Shown in pieces: positions 36,618-45,370 of a DNA stretch of 64,000 bases. The stretch comes from Psychrobacter sp. Cmf 22.2 (GTDB lineage: Bacteria > Pseudomonadota > Gammaproteobacteria > Pseudomonadales > Moraxellaceae). The notes under the pieces were generated by a model. It searched no databases. It saw only the letters and a list, made by a program, of their open reading frames with translations, and was not told the DNA's origin. A program made the translations under genes and the position numbers. Position 1 is the stretch's first letter. Each line of letters begins with the position of its first letter. The stretch covers positions 62,001-126,000 of the forward strand of contig NZ_MRYA01000007.1 of assembly GCF_001921745.1 (NCBI RefSeq), given 5' to 3'.

Positions 36618-36636
36618 CATCATTCTTATAATGATG
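36618..36636. promoter_or_regulatory. Dyad 1 upstream of the semialdehyde dehydrogenase gene (CATCATT-N5-AATGATG)
   Basis: A 7-base perfect inverted repeat lies between the divergent IclR and semialdehyde dehydrogenase genes. It and the dyad at 36654 are about 37 bases apart centre to centre, nearly three and a half helical turns. A role as an operator is inferred only. Confidence 0.45.
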
Positions 36637-36653
36637 TCTCATATATAGAATCT

Positions 36654-36673
36654 ATGTTCAGTATATTGAACAT
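36654..36673. promoter_or_regulatory. Dyad 2 upstream of the semialdehyde dehydrogenase gene (ATGTTCA-N6-TGAACAT)
   Basis: A perfect 7-base inverted repeat around GTATAT lies ~125 bases before the ATG at 36799 and ~130 from the IclR start. TTCA/TGAA-type dyads of this size are typical of IclR sites. The assignment to the neighbouring IclR protein is an inference. Confidence 0.55.
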
Positions 36674-36798
36674 TATAACAGTTATCAATAATTATTTATG
36701 TAGAGTCGTATCAAAACGATCTCATTATTAAAGCTACTAATAGCCGTTTTATCTACCTTTATAATATGCCATTAGTCCAATCGACAAGGAGCGTCACA

Positions 36799-38274
36799 AT
36801 GTCACAACGGTCACAATCTACTCTACAGTTGTCAAACCCAGAACTGCTTAAGCAACACTGCTTGATCAAGGATGGATGGCATGCTGCTAGTGATGAAGCC
36901 ACTCTTGAAGTAAGCAACCCTTTCGGTGGTGACGTCATTGGCACTATTCCAAGTCTTACCACTGAAGACGTCAATGACGCTGTCGCCTATGCGCACGACG
37001 TACAAACAGCATGGGCTGCAAAAACCCCAAAAGAACGTGCAGAATTATTACAAAAATGGGCAGATCTCATTGATGCAAATAAAGAAGATCTTGCAATCAT
37101 TATGACCGCAGAACAAGGCAAGCCTTTGACCGAGTCGCGCGGTGAGATTGGTTATGCCAATAGCTTTATTCGCTGGTTTGCCGAAGAAGGCAAACGCGTT
37201 TATGGCGATGTGATTCCTGCCAATCAATCCCAACTGCGTCACGTCGTTCTTAAGCAGCCAGTGGGTGTTTGTGCAGCCATTACACCTTGGAACTTTCCAG
37301 CAGCGATGATTACTCGAAAAGCTGCGCCTGCATTAGCGGCAGGCTGTACGATGATTATCAAACCTGCCACTGAAACCCCATTTTCTGCGCTAGCCTTAGG
37401 TGCGTTAGCAGAGCAGGCTGGTATTCCAGCTGGTGTCATTCAAGTCGTTACTGGTAAATCATCAACGATCGGTGACATTCTCACAGGCGATACTCGTATT
37501 CATAAGTTATCATTCACAGGTTCTACGGAAGTGGGTCGTACTTTGATGGCTCAGTGTGCCCCAACTATCAAAAAGCTGTCATTAGAGCTGGGTGGCAATG
37601 CTCCATTTATCGTTTTTGATGACGCAGATCTTGAAAAAGCAGCCGAAGGCTTGATTGCTTCTAAATATCGTAACGCTGGTCAAACCTGTGTGTGCGCCAA
37701 CCGTGTGTATGTCCAAGACAGCATCAAAGATGAGTTTTTGGATGTGTTTGTCAAAAAAGTAGCTGAACTAAACGTTGGTAACGGCTTAGAGGAAGGCGTG
37801 GATATCGGTCCTTTGATCAACAAAAAAGCGCTAGATAAGGTACAAGCACTACTCAAAGATGCATTGGATAAAGGCGCGACACTAATTGCTGGTGGTAGCA
37901 CCAATAGCGCATCAGAACTAACCTATAACCCAACAGTCATCACCGATATTGATAGTGACATGGACATTGCTCATGAAGAGATTTTTGGTCCTATCGCTAC
38001 CATATTTACCTTTAACGACGAAGAAGAAGTGATTCGTAGAGCTAACGATACGATTTACGGATTGGCCGCTTACTTCTATAGCGGAGATTATGCTCGCTCA
38101 TGGCGCGTCTCGGAAGGTCTTGAGTACGGTATCATCGGTCATAATACGGGACTTATCTCTACAGAAGTAGCTCCATTTGGCGGCGTGAAGCAGTCAGGAT
38201 TCGGCCGTGAAGGTTCTAAATACGGTATCGAAGAATATGTTGTGACCAAGTATTGGTGTTCTGATATCAGTTAA
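36799..38274 (+). CDS. davD: NAD(P)-dependent succinate/glutarate-semialdehyde dehydrogenase
   Basis: This 491-residue aldehyde dehydrogenase of the GabD group is expected to oxidise succinate semialdehyde or glutarate semialdehyde. The catalytic Glu is in LSLELGGNAPFIVFDDAD and the catalytic Cys in NAGQTCVCANRVYVQ. The N-terminal region has ITPWNFPAAMITRKAAPALA and ends with APFGGVKQSGFGREGS. ATG 36799 after AAGGAGCG is preferred to the longer frame at 36766. The next gene is an omega-aminotransferase. That pair fits both GABA and 5-aminovalerate degradation, and gcdH nearby makes the lysine (DavD) reading attractive. GabD is an equal alternative. Confidence 0.85.
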   Translation: MSQRSQSTLQLSNPELLKQHCLIKDGWHAASDEATLEVSNPFGGDVIGTIPSLTTEDVNDAVAYAHDVQTAWAAKTPKERAELLQKWADLIDANKEDLAIIMTAEQGKPLTESRGEIGYANSFIRWFAEEGKRVYGDVIPANQSQLRHVVLKQPVGVCAAITPWNFPAAMITRKAAPALAAGCTMIIKPATETPFSALALGALAEQAGIPAGVIQVVTGKSSTIGDILTGDTRIHKLSFTGSTEVGRTLMAQCAPTIKKLSLELGGNAPFIVFDDADLEKAAEGLIASKYRNAGQTCVCANRVYVQDSIKDEFLDVFVKKVAELNVGNGLEEGVDIGPLINKKALDKVQALLKDALDKGATLIAGGSTNSASELTYNPTVITDIDSDMDIAHEEIFGPIATIFTFNDEEEVIRRANDTIYGLAAYFYSGDYARSWRVSEGLEYGIIGHNTGLISTEVAPFGGVKQSGFGREGSKYGIEEYVVTKYWCSDIS

Positions 38275-38314
38275 TAGTTTGTCTAGCGTATTTAGTTTTC
38301 GATAGTTAGTTTTT

Positions 38315-38363
38315 GACCCTCAGCTTTTTAAATAATTTACCGATTAATTTTAAGCTGAGGGTC
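38315..38363. terminator. 12-base inverted repeat after davD
   Basis: GACCCTCAGCTT and AAGCTGAGGGTC match perfectly over 12 bases with a 25-base A+T-rich loop, then GACGTTTTAAAGTTTTTT. It lies 40 bases after the stop and may be a terminator or transcript stabiliser between davD and davT. Confidence 0.55.
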
Positions 38364-38497
38364 GACGTTTTAAAGTTTTTTAGTATTAATTAAAATTAAT
38401 ACATTCTGGTATCTAGTATTTATTAGATAGATCGTTACTCAAGAACCGCCACTTAATAACTGGCACTTATGTTAAAAATAAAGAAAAGGACATTCCT

Positions 38498-39760
38498 ATG
38501 ACTACTACCAATCAATCATTGTTTGAGCGTCGTAAAGCTGTGTTGCCAAAAGGGCTTGGTATTGCGTTTCCTGTTTTTGCAGAAAAAGCAAAAAATTCTG
38601 AAGTTTGGGACGTTGAAGGTAATCGTTATATCGATTTTGTAGGCGGTATCTCAGTACTCAATACTGGTCACAGCCATCCAAAAATCACCCAGCGTGTCCA
38701 TGAGCAACTAGACAAGTTTACGCATACAGCCGCGCAGATAATGAACTACGAGTGTTATGTTGATCTTGCCGAAAAGCTATGTGAGAAGGCGCCTATCAGC
38801 GGTGATAAAAAGGCCTTGTTTTTAACCACTGGTGCAGAAGCGGTCGAAAACTGCGTCAAGATTGCTCGTTCCAAAACAGGACGCCCGGGTATCATCTCTT
38901 TTGTCGGTGGCTGGCATGGCCGCACATCCATGTGTATGAGCTTGACGGGTAAAGTCCTACCATACAAAAAGAGCTTTGGCCCGATGCCAGGCCCTGTGTT
39001 TCATGCGTTGTTTCCAGCAGAAGAGCTGAACGTCACCGAAGCACAAGCGCTGCATAGCCTTGAGATGATTTTCCAAGCGGATATCGATCCTAGCGAAGTG
39101 GCAGCGATGATTATCGAGCCAGTACAAGGCGAGGGCGGTTTTCACCAAGTGACGCCATCGTTTGCCAAAGCACTGCGCGAGATTTGTGATGAGCATGGCA
39201 TTGTTCTTATCTTTGATGAAGTACAGTGCGGTTTTGCGCGCACGGGCACTTTATTCGCGTGCGAGCAGCTAGGTGTCGAGCCTGACTTAATGACTAGCGC
39301 GAAGAGCTTAGCCGGTGGCTATCCTATCTCTGCTGTGATTGGCCGTGCCGATATCATGGATGCGCCGCAAGTAGGCGGCTTGGGCGGTACGTATTCTGGT
39401 AACCCGCTTGCTTGCGTAGCTGCTTTGGCAGTGATAGAGGTCATCGAAGAAGAAAATCTACTTGAGCGTAGTGTTGAGATTGGCGATAAAATCGCAAATT
39501 TCCTAAAAGACTTGAATCTAAGCAGTATCGGTCATATCCGCTATAAAGGCGCGATGCTAGCGTTTGAGTTGATCGATAGTGATGGCAAGCCTGATACGGA
39601 TGCAACAGCTAACCTAAAAGCAAAAGCTTTTGAACAAGGACTACTATTAGCGTCTTGTGGTATGCATGGTAACGCCATTCGTATCATGGTACCGTTAACT
39701 GTCGAAGATGAGGTACTACAAGAAGGTCTTGATATTATTAAAGGTATCTTAACTGCTTAA
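38498..39760 (+). CDS. gabT: 4-aminobutyrate/5-aminovalerate aminotransferase
   Basis: This 420-residue class III PLP enzyme moves the omega-amino group of GABA or 5-aminovalerate to 2-oxoglutarate. Visible blocks are RYIDFVGGISVLNTGHSHPK, TAAQIMNYECYVDLAEKLC, FLTTGAEAVENCVKIAR and IFDEVQCGFARTGTLFA. The PLP lysine is in MTSAKSLAGGYPISAV. AAGAAAAGGA precedes the ATG. It follows the semialdehyde dehydrogenase gene and precedes an amino acid permease. The family cannot be split into GabT and DavT by sequence alone; the enzyme probably serves both GABA from putrescine and 5-aminovalerate from lysine. Confidence 0.92.
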   Translation: MTTTNQSLFERRKAVLPKGLGIAFPVFAEKAKNSEVWDVEGNRYIDFVGGISVLNTGHSHPKITQRVHEQLDKFTHTAAQIMNYECYVDLAEKLCEKAPISGDKKALFLTTGAEAVENCVKIARSKTGRPGIISFVGGWHGRTSMCMSLTGKVLPYKKSFGPMPGPVFHALFPAEELNVTEAQALHSLEMIFQADIDPSEVAAMIIEPVQGEGGFHQVTPSFAKALREICDEHGIVLIFDEVQCGFARTGTLFACEQLGVEPDLMTSAKSLAGGYPISAVIGRADIMDAPQVGGLGGTYSGNPLACVAALAVIEVIEEENLLERSVEIGDKIANFLKDLNLSSIGHIRYKGAMLAFELIDSDGKPDTDATANLKAKAFEQGLLLASCGMHGNAIRIMVPLTVEDEVLQEGLDIIKGILTA

Positions 39761-39908
39761 TTACGGTATAGTTTTAGCGACCTTGTGCTAAAACATATCG
39801 TAACGATTGTATCGGTTTTAACTAAATTTTTAGTTTGGTTAAAAGGTAAGGTATAGATATAAAAGCAAGGACGCTTTTGGAGTATTAATTCTGAATAATA
39901 AGCTCTAT

Positions 39909-39946
39909 AACGGCGTCTTGTAAATCAAGACGCCGTTGTTGTTTTT
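39909..39946 (+). terminator. Strong terminator after gabT
   Basis: AACGGCGTCTTG / CAAGACGCCGTT form a perfect 12-base stem with a 5-base loop, followed by GTTGTTTTT. It lies ~150 bases after the aminotransferase stop. The rest of the 350-base gap before the permease gene (39761-40109) holds no gene. Confidence 0.9.
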
Positions 39947-40109
39947 GTCAGTTCATATTTTAAGTTACAGTAATGAGAAGCCATTGCTTGCGCTAATACC
40001 AAACAAGTAATATGAGTATTAGAGTCTAGGCGGTAGGTTTTAGATATCAAATCAAGCCAGCTTAACCGTAAAAGGTTGACACGGATGATACACGGACAAG
40101 GAGCAAGTT

Positions 40110-41552
40110 ATGTCTGCAATGAAAAAATCGTTAGGGGTAGTCGATATTATCGCTCTAGCATTCGGTGCTATGGTAGGTTGGGGCTGGGTCGTTTTGGCTA
40201 GTGGTTGGGTAGTCTCAGCCGGGACGTGGGGCGCTATCACCGCGTTCTTAGTCGGTGGACTTGCGGTCGTTATGATCGGTGTGACCTATGCTGAGCTGAC
40301 CTCATCCATGCCGATTACAGGGGGTGAGCACACTTATACCCACCGTGCTTTAGGGGTTAATGTCTCCTTTATATGCTCTTGGAGTATGCTCTTTGGTTAT
40401 TTATCGGTCGTGGCTTTTGAAGCCGTTGCTCTACCTACCGTGGTAGAGTATTTGATACCGAATTATAATCAAGGGTATTTATGGAATGTAGCAGGGTGGG
40501 ATGTCTATGCGACATGGGCAGGCGTCGGTATGGCAGGCTCTGTTTTAGTGACTTGGCTGAACACACGTGGTATGGAAGTCAGTGCTTGGTTTCAAAAAAC
40601 AGCAGTGGCTGGTATTTTGATTGTTGGTGTTCTATTGTTTATAGGGGCACTGCTCTTCAATCCTGAAACGACAAACACTGAGTTGTCGCCTGCGTTCATT
40701 GGTGGTATTGGCGGTATTATGGCCGTTATCGTCATGGTTCCCTTTATGTTTGTGGGTTTTGATGTTATCCCGCAGGCAGCAGAAGAGATGAACTTAACCC
40801 GTCCAAATATCGGTAAATTCTTAATTGTCTCGTTAATTGTCGCGGTGATTTGGTATGTTGCGGTCATTTGGAGTGTAGGCGTGACGCTACCGTTGGCGCT
40901 AGCTGAAACATCCTCTTTAGGCACTGCTGATGCAATGGAGACCGCATGGCAAGGCAAATGGGCAGGTGTCTTACTGGTCATCGGTGGTGTGCTTGGTATT
41001 ATGTCAAGCTGGAATGCCTTCTTGATTGGTGGTAGCCGTCTACTTTATGCGATGTCTAAAGCTCATATGCTGCCAGCCTTCTTGGGTAAGTTACATCCTA
41101 AGCATAAGACACCAATCAATGCAATCTTACTTATCGGTGGGCTTGCGACGCTTGCACCATTATTTGGTCGTAAGATGCTAGTATGGATCGTCACAGCGGG
41201 TGGTTTCGGTGTCGTCATTGCTTATACTTTGGTAGCAGTATCGTTTTTGGTATTGCGTTATCGCGAGCCTAATATGGTACGTCCGTTTAAGATTCCAGCA
41301 GGCAAAGTTGTCGGTATGATTACCATTATTCTCAGTTTGGGCTTGTTTGTATTATATCTACCCGGAATGCCATCGGCACTCTCTGGAATTGAATGGTCAA
41401 TATTCGTCGGCTGGACCATATTGGGTATCATCTTCTTTGCTTATGAGTCGATGAAAAATCCAGGTAAAAGCAAAGTGGTCATGGCAGCTGAGTTAGAAGA
41501 GTTAAAGATTGTCAATCAGCAGTGGTTACAAGAGAATCCTTACAAGAAATAA
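40110..41552 (+). CDS. APC-superfamily amino acid/amine permease
   Basis: This 480-residue protein has about 12 hydrophobic helices and begins with the APC signature LGVVDIIALAFGAMVGWGWV, followed by AELTSSMPITGGEHTYTHRALG. Further helices include FICSWSMLFGYLSVVAFEAVAL. AAGGAG precedes the ATG and a terminator follows. It sits directly after gabT. It could take up GABA, 5-aminovalerate or putrescine, which the neighbouring enzymes use; the substrate is inferred from context only. Confidence 0.86.
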   Translation: MSAMKKSLGVVDIIALAFGAMVGWGWVVLASGWVVSAGTWGAITAFLVGGLAVVMIGVTYAELTSSMPITGGEHTYTHRALGVNVSFICSWSMLFGYLSVVAFEAVALPTVVEYLIPNYNQGYLWNVAGWDVYATWAGVGMAGSVLVTWLNTRGMEVSAWFQKTAVAGILIVGVLLFIGALLFNPETTNTELSPAFIGGIGGIMAVIVMVPFMFVGFDVIPQAAEEMNLTRPNIGKFLIVSLIVAVIWYVAVIWSVGVTLPLALAETSSLGTADAMETAWQGKWAGVLLVIGGVLGIMSSWNAFLIGGSRLLYAMSKAHMLPAFLGKLHPKHKTPINAILLIGGLATLAPLFGRKMLVWIVTAGGFGVVIAYTLVAVSFLVLRYREPNMVRPFKIPAGKVVGMITIILSLGLFVLYLPGMPSALSGIEWSIFVGWTILGIIFFAYESMKNPGKSKVVMAAELEELKIVNQQWLQENPYKK

Positions 41553-41576
41553 GTTTGTTACGGTTCCAATTGCAAG

Positions 41577-41605
41577 AAAGCCTAACATCAAATGTTAGGC
41601 TTTTT
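41577..41605 (+). terminator. Terminator after the APC permease gene
   Basis: AAAGCCTAACAT / ATGTTAGGCTTT is a perfect 12-base stem with a CAA loop and runs into a T-run. It lies between the two convergent genes and can also serve the leftward one, which stops 30 bases further right. Confidence 0.9.
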
Positions 41606-41631
41606 GTTTGTATAAACAATGACTCTATTAA

Positions 41632-43005
41632 TTACGATTTATCACGAATCAACTTATAGTTTAAAAACTCAGTGATACCAAGGGTGCCAAGCTCACGACC
41701 AAACCCTGAGCGTTTGACACCGCCAAATGGGGTGTTGGCTTCAGAGCCAGACGGTGAATTAATCGTTACCATACCCACTTCTAGTTGTTCAGCGATCTGT
41801 GCTGCTAAAGCCGAATCTTGGGTCTGAATGGACGCGCCAAGACCAAACGGAACATCATTGGCAATTTTAATAGCATGAGCGATATCACGAGCTTTATAGA
41901 TGACCGCGACAGGACCAAATAGCTCCTCGCGATAAACATCCATCGAATCATCAACGTCTGTCAGTACAGCAGGGGCGAACCAAGCGCCAGGCTTGTCTTT
42001 CACCATACCACCCTCAACGAGCACGGTTGCGCCCGCTTTAATAGCACTGTCCAACTGCTCTTGTAAATTCTCTGCTGCACTTTTCGATGACATTGGTCCA
42101 ATAAAAGTCTTTTCATGGTGCGGATCCGCTAGGCTCATTCCACGTACAGCATCGGTAAAGCCTTTGACAAATTGATCGTATACGCTATCGACAATGATTA
42201 AGCGCTTAGCGGCATTACAAGCCTGTCCAGTATTACCAAAGCGACCTTCGATTGCACCTTTAATAGCTTGTTCGATATCAGCGTCTGCTGCGACAATAAA
42301 GGCATCAGAACCACCAAGCTCTAATACAACCTTTTTGAGGGCACCGCCCGCTATTTTTGCAACCGCTTGTCCTGCGCGCTCAGAGCCTGTTAATGAGACA
42401 CCTTGTACTCTACTATCTTCGATAATAGTCGCAGCTTGCTCATTGGTAGCAAACACATTGTTATACACGCCATCAGGTAAGCCTGCATCTTTTAAGATAT
42501 CAACAATGACTTCTGCGGTATTGGGGCACTGAGGCGCATGCTTTAAGATAATGGTATTGCCTGCCATTACGTTTGGCGCGACAAAACGTGCTACCTGATA
42601 ATGCGGGTAATTCCACGGCATAATGCCAAGCAATGCACCAACTGGCAACTTTTCTACGGACGCTGAACCTTGGTCAACATCGATCGTATTTGGTGCCAAT
42701 AGCTGCTCAGCATTGTCTGCATAGTAGCGATAAATCTCAGCAACTAAACCAATCTCACCTTTTGCTTGCCCAACAGGTTTACCCATCTCGTTTGCAACGA
42801 TACGTGCCAGCTCATCTTTACGATCAATGTAAATGTCAGCGACTTTATTTAATATCGCACTACGTTCGCTAAGAGACGTTTTTTGCCAATCTTGATAAGC
42901 GTTGTCTGCTTGCTCAATAGCGTGCTGAATATCTTGCTCAGTCGCCGTCGGGTAAGTGGCTTCAATTTCGCCAGTCGCAGGGTTGCTCACTTGATAATCG
43001 CTCAT
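41632..43005 (-). CDS. sad: Succinate-semialdehyde dehydrogenase, Sad/YneI-like
   Basis: This 457-residue aldehyde dehydrogenase belongs to the short group like E. coli Sad (YneI). The N-terminus lacks the extension seen in GabD. Catalytic Glu and Cys lie in VLELGGSDAFIVAADAD and FGNTGQACNAAKRLI. It ends NTPFGGVKRSGFGRELG. AAAGGAA precedes the ATG. It is the nearest leftward gene to aguA. In a putrescine pathway it can oxidise gamma-glutamyl-gamma-aminobutyraldehyde (the PuuC step) or succinate semialdehyde; the island otherwise lacks PuuC. The choice between these is an inference. Confidence 0.85.
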   Translation of the reverse strand: MSDYQVSNPATGEIEATYPTATEQDIQHAIEQADNAYQDWQKTSLSERSAILNKVADIYIDRKDELARIVANEMGKPVGQAKGEIGLVAEIYRYYADNAEQLLAPNTIDVDQGSASVEKLPVGALLGIMPWNYPHYQVARFVAPNVMAGNTIILKHAPQCPNTAEVIVDILKDAGLPDGVYNNVFATNEQAATIIEDSRVQGVSLTGSERAGQAVAKIAGGALKKVVLELGGSDAFIVAADADIEQAIKGAIEGRFGNTGQACNAAKRLIIVDSVYDQFVKGFTDAVRGMSLADPHHEKTFIGPMSSKSAAENLQEQLDSAIKAGATVLVEGGMVKDKPGAWFAPAVLTDVDDSMDVYREELFGPVAVIYKARDIAHAIKIANDVPFGLGASIQTQDSALAAQIAEQLEVGMVTINSPSGSEANTPFGGVKRSGFGRELGTLGITEFLNYKLIRDKS

Positions 43006-43176
43006 AAATATTCCTTTGGTTAAAATCCATTTTAGTTAATATTTAAACAATTTACGTTTAAGATAGTATTTCTATAAAGTTTGTAAGTGTTTTTATAAAC
43101 GGTAAAGCTTATTACAGTAAAATACTAAATCGTATGAATAGCTAAAAATTTCAGCAAATTTACTGTTATCTGAGTA

Positions 43177-44280
43177 TTATTGCTTCGTGGCGGGTTGCTG
43201 CTGGGTAATACAATGAATGTTACCGCCCCCAAAAACAACTTCTTTTGTCTTTACTCCCACTACTTGATGATGAGGGAATACTTTTTCAAGCTGTGCAATG
43301 GCTAAACTGTCGTTGATATCGTCATATTGCGGGACGATGATGGCCTCGTTGCAGATTAAAAAGTTGGCATAGGAGGCAATACATACATCACCTGTACGAC
43401 GCGCTTTAGCATCATCAGACTGTACTATGTCATAGTTCTCAGGCAAAGTAACTGGCTTTTGGGTACAGCAAAGTTTATGAACTGTTAGACGTCTACCTTT
43501 AGCATCTGTCATGTTTGAGAGCTGTTCATAAGCTTTTTGAGTGGCCTTAAAAAATGGATGTTTAGGGTCATCAGTAAATAAGCAAACCACCTCACCAGGG
43601 CGTGCAAAACAAGCGATGTCGTCAATATGGCCTGTGGTTTCTTCAGGATCGATACCGTCATCAATCCATAGCACCTTTTGGGCATTCAGATAAGCTTTTA
43701 GCTTGTCCTCAATTTGAGACTCGCTAAGATGCGGATTACGTCCAGGACTGAGCAGACACATACGAGTGGTTAATACTGTACCTTCACCATCGACATGAAA
43801 CGCGCCACCTTCCATCACAAAATTTTCGGTACGATAGCGTTTAATGTCTAAATAGTCGCATAGACGCGCTGCTAACTTATCATCATTATCCCAGGGTGCA
43901 TAAAGGCCGTCGTAGTTGCCGCCCCAAGCATTAAAAGTCCAATCACAGCCGCGAACCTCTCCTGCATCATTAATCAAAAACGTCGGTACGATGTCGCGTG
44001 CCCACGCATCATTGCTTGGCATAGAGATGACTTCAATATCAGCTGGCAAACTATCACGACAAGCTTGGTAGTCATTAGGGTTGACTAAGACTGCAACTTT
44101 ACAATAGGGCTTAATAGCCAACGCTACCGCTTTGTAAGCTGCTTTAGCAGGGGCAGCATTTTGACGCCAATTATCTTCTCGATAAGGCCAGACCATCCAC
44201 ACTTTTTGTAAGGGCTCAAACTCGGCTGGCATATAAAAACCGTCTTCTGACGGAGTTGAGTCTTGAATGAGTTCAGACAT
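43177..44280 (-). CDS. aguA: Agmatine deiminase
   Basis: This 367-residue enzyme converts agmatine to N-carbamoylputrescine. Guanidino-family blocks include MPAEFEPLQKVWMVWPYRED, SNDAWARDIVPTFLIND, EGGAFHVDGEGTVLTT and DDIACFARPGEVV. The catalytic Cys is in GGGNIHCITQQQ. The ATG at 44280 after AAGGTG is preferred to the GTG at 44289. It is followed upstream by aguB, the next step, on the same strand with an 80-base gap. Length fits the family. Confidence 0.95.
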   Translation of the reverse strand: MSELIQDSTPSEDGFYMPAEFEPLQKVWMVWPYREDNWRQNAAPAKAAYKAVALAIKPYCKVAVLVNPNDYQACRDSLPADIEVISMPSNDAWARDIVPTFLINDAGEVRGCDWTFNAWGGNYDGLYAPWDNDDKLAARLCDYLDIKRYRTENFVMEGGAFHVDGEGTVLTTRMCLLSPGRNPHLSESQIEDKLKAYLNAQKVLWIDDGIDPEETTGHIDDIACFARPGEVVCLFTDDPKHPFFKATQKAYEQLSNMTDAKGRRLTVHKLCCTQKPVTLPENYDIVQSDDAKARRTGDVCIASYANFLICNEAIIVPQYDDINDSLAIAQLEKVFPHHQVVGVKTKEVVFGGGNIHCITQQQPATKQ

Positions 44281-44362
44281 ATGAGTCACCTTGTTAGCAG
44301 TAATCTTTTAAGAAACTATTTTGTGTGGCCTATATCAGTCACAGTTTGACATTATTTGCAGC

Positions 44363-45232
44363 TTAGCCATGAGTAAGTAAAGTGCCATACATAGAAGGAC
44401 GACGATCACGGAAAACGCCCCACTCTTGACGTTCACGAGCAAGTTTGTCTAAGTCAAAAGTGGCGCTGATGATTTCATTTTTATCCGCTGATGCTTCTTG
44501 AGTAATCTCGCCTCGGCCATCAGTAATGAATGAGCCACCATAAAACGACATAACGCTATCAACGCCATTTTGCGTGACGGTCTCAGAGCCAATACGGTTA
44601 GACGCGACCACTGGCATCAGGTTGGCTGCTGCATGTCCTTGCATACAGCGCTGCCAATGCCCCTTTGATTCGATACCCAATGTTGGCTCATCACCAATAG
44701 CTGTTGGATAAAATAATATCTCAGCACCCATCAATGCCATACTACGCGCGCACTCTGGGAACCATTGATCCCAGCAAATACCGACCCCAATCTTGGCATA
44801 TTTGGTTTGCCATACCTTAAAGCCAGTATCGCCTGGGGTAAAATAGAACTTTTCAGCGTAAGGGATACCATCTGGTATATGCGTCTTACGATAGGTTCCA
44901 AGTATTTCGCCATCAGCATCTATCACCGTGACACTATTAAAAAACGTATTGCCTGACTTTTCATAAAAGCTAATCGGTAAGACCACTTCTAGCTCTTTGG
45001 CCAATTTTTTGAAATGGTTGATAGCAGTATTATCTGTGACAGAGGTGGCAAGTTTAAAATAATCGAAGTCATGAACTTGGCAGAAGTAGGGCGTTTCAAA
45101 CAATTCTTGCAGTAAAATAATGTTGGCACCGTCCTTAGCTGCTTTGGTAACTAGGTCAGTTGCAGTATCGATGTTTTGTTGTTTATCCCAACCACAAGCC
45201 ATTTGTGTGGTAGCTACGGTTACAGTACGCAT
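44363..45232 (-). CDS. aguB: N-carbamoylputrescine amidase
   Basis: This 289-residue nitrilase-family amidase releases putrescine, carbon dioxide and ammonia from N-carbamoylputrescine. The catalytic triad is visible: Glu in LLQELFETPYFCQ, Lys in YRKTHIPDGIPYAEKFYF and Cys in VGICWDQWFPE. AAAAGGAA precedes the ATG. It is the first gene of an aguB-aguA run and has a 30-base dyad ~70-100 bases upstream. Confidence 0.95.
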   Translation of the reverse strand: MRTVTVATTQMACGWDKQQNIDTATDLVTKAAKDGANIILLQELFETPYFCQVHDFDYFKLATSVTDNTAINHFKKLAKELEVVLPISFYEKSGNTFFNSVTVIDADGEILGTYRKTHIPDGIPYAEKFYFTPGDTGFKVWQTKYAKIGVGICWDQWFPECARSMALMGAEILFYPTAIGDEPTLGIESKGHWQRCMQGHAAANLMPVVASNRIGSETVTQNGVDSVMSFYGGSFITDGRGEITQEASADKNEIISATFDLDKLARERQEWGVFRDRRPSMYGTLLTHG

Positions 45233-45300
45233 AATCTAATTCCTTTTATCTATTGGCGGATAAGTAAGGTCGGACAAAAAACCATTCTAAAGAGTCGCTA

Positions 45301-45330
45301 GTGGACAACTACCAGTTGGTAATTGCCCAC
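45301..45330 (-). promoter_or_regulatory. 30-base dyad with a TATAAT at its edge, upstream of aguB
   Basis: On the leftward strand the sequence GTGGGCAATTACCA pairs with TGGTAGTTGTCCAC as RNA (two G-U pairs, which become A-C mismatches on the other strand). A TATAAT (45336-45331 leftward) abuts it, so the dyad may overlap the transcription start of aguBA. It could be an operator or a 5' leader hairpin; no T-run follows it. A role is inferred. Confidence 0.55.
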
Positions 45331-45370
45331 ATTATAATGGTTTGGTAATAACGCTACCGCTACGCTACAT

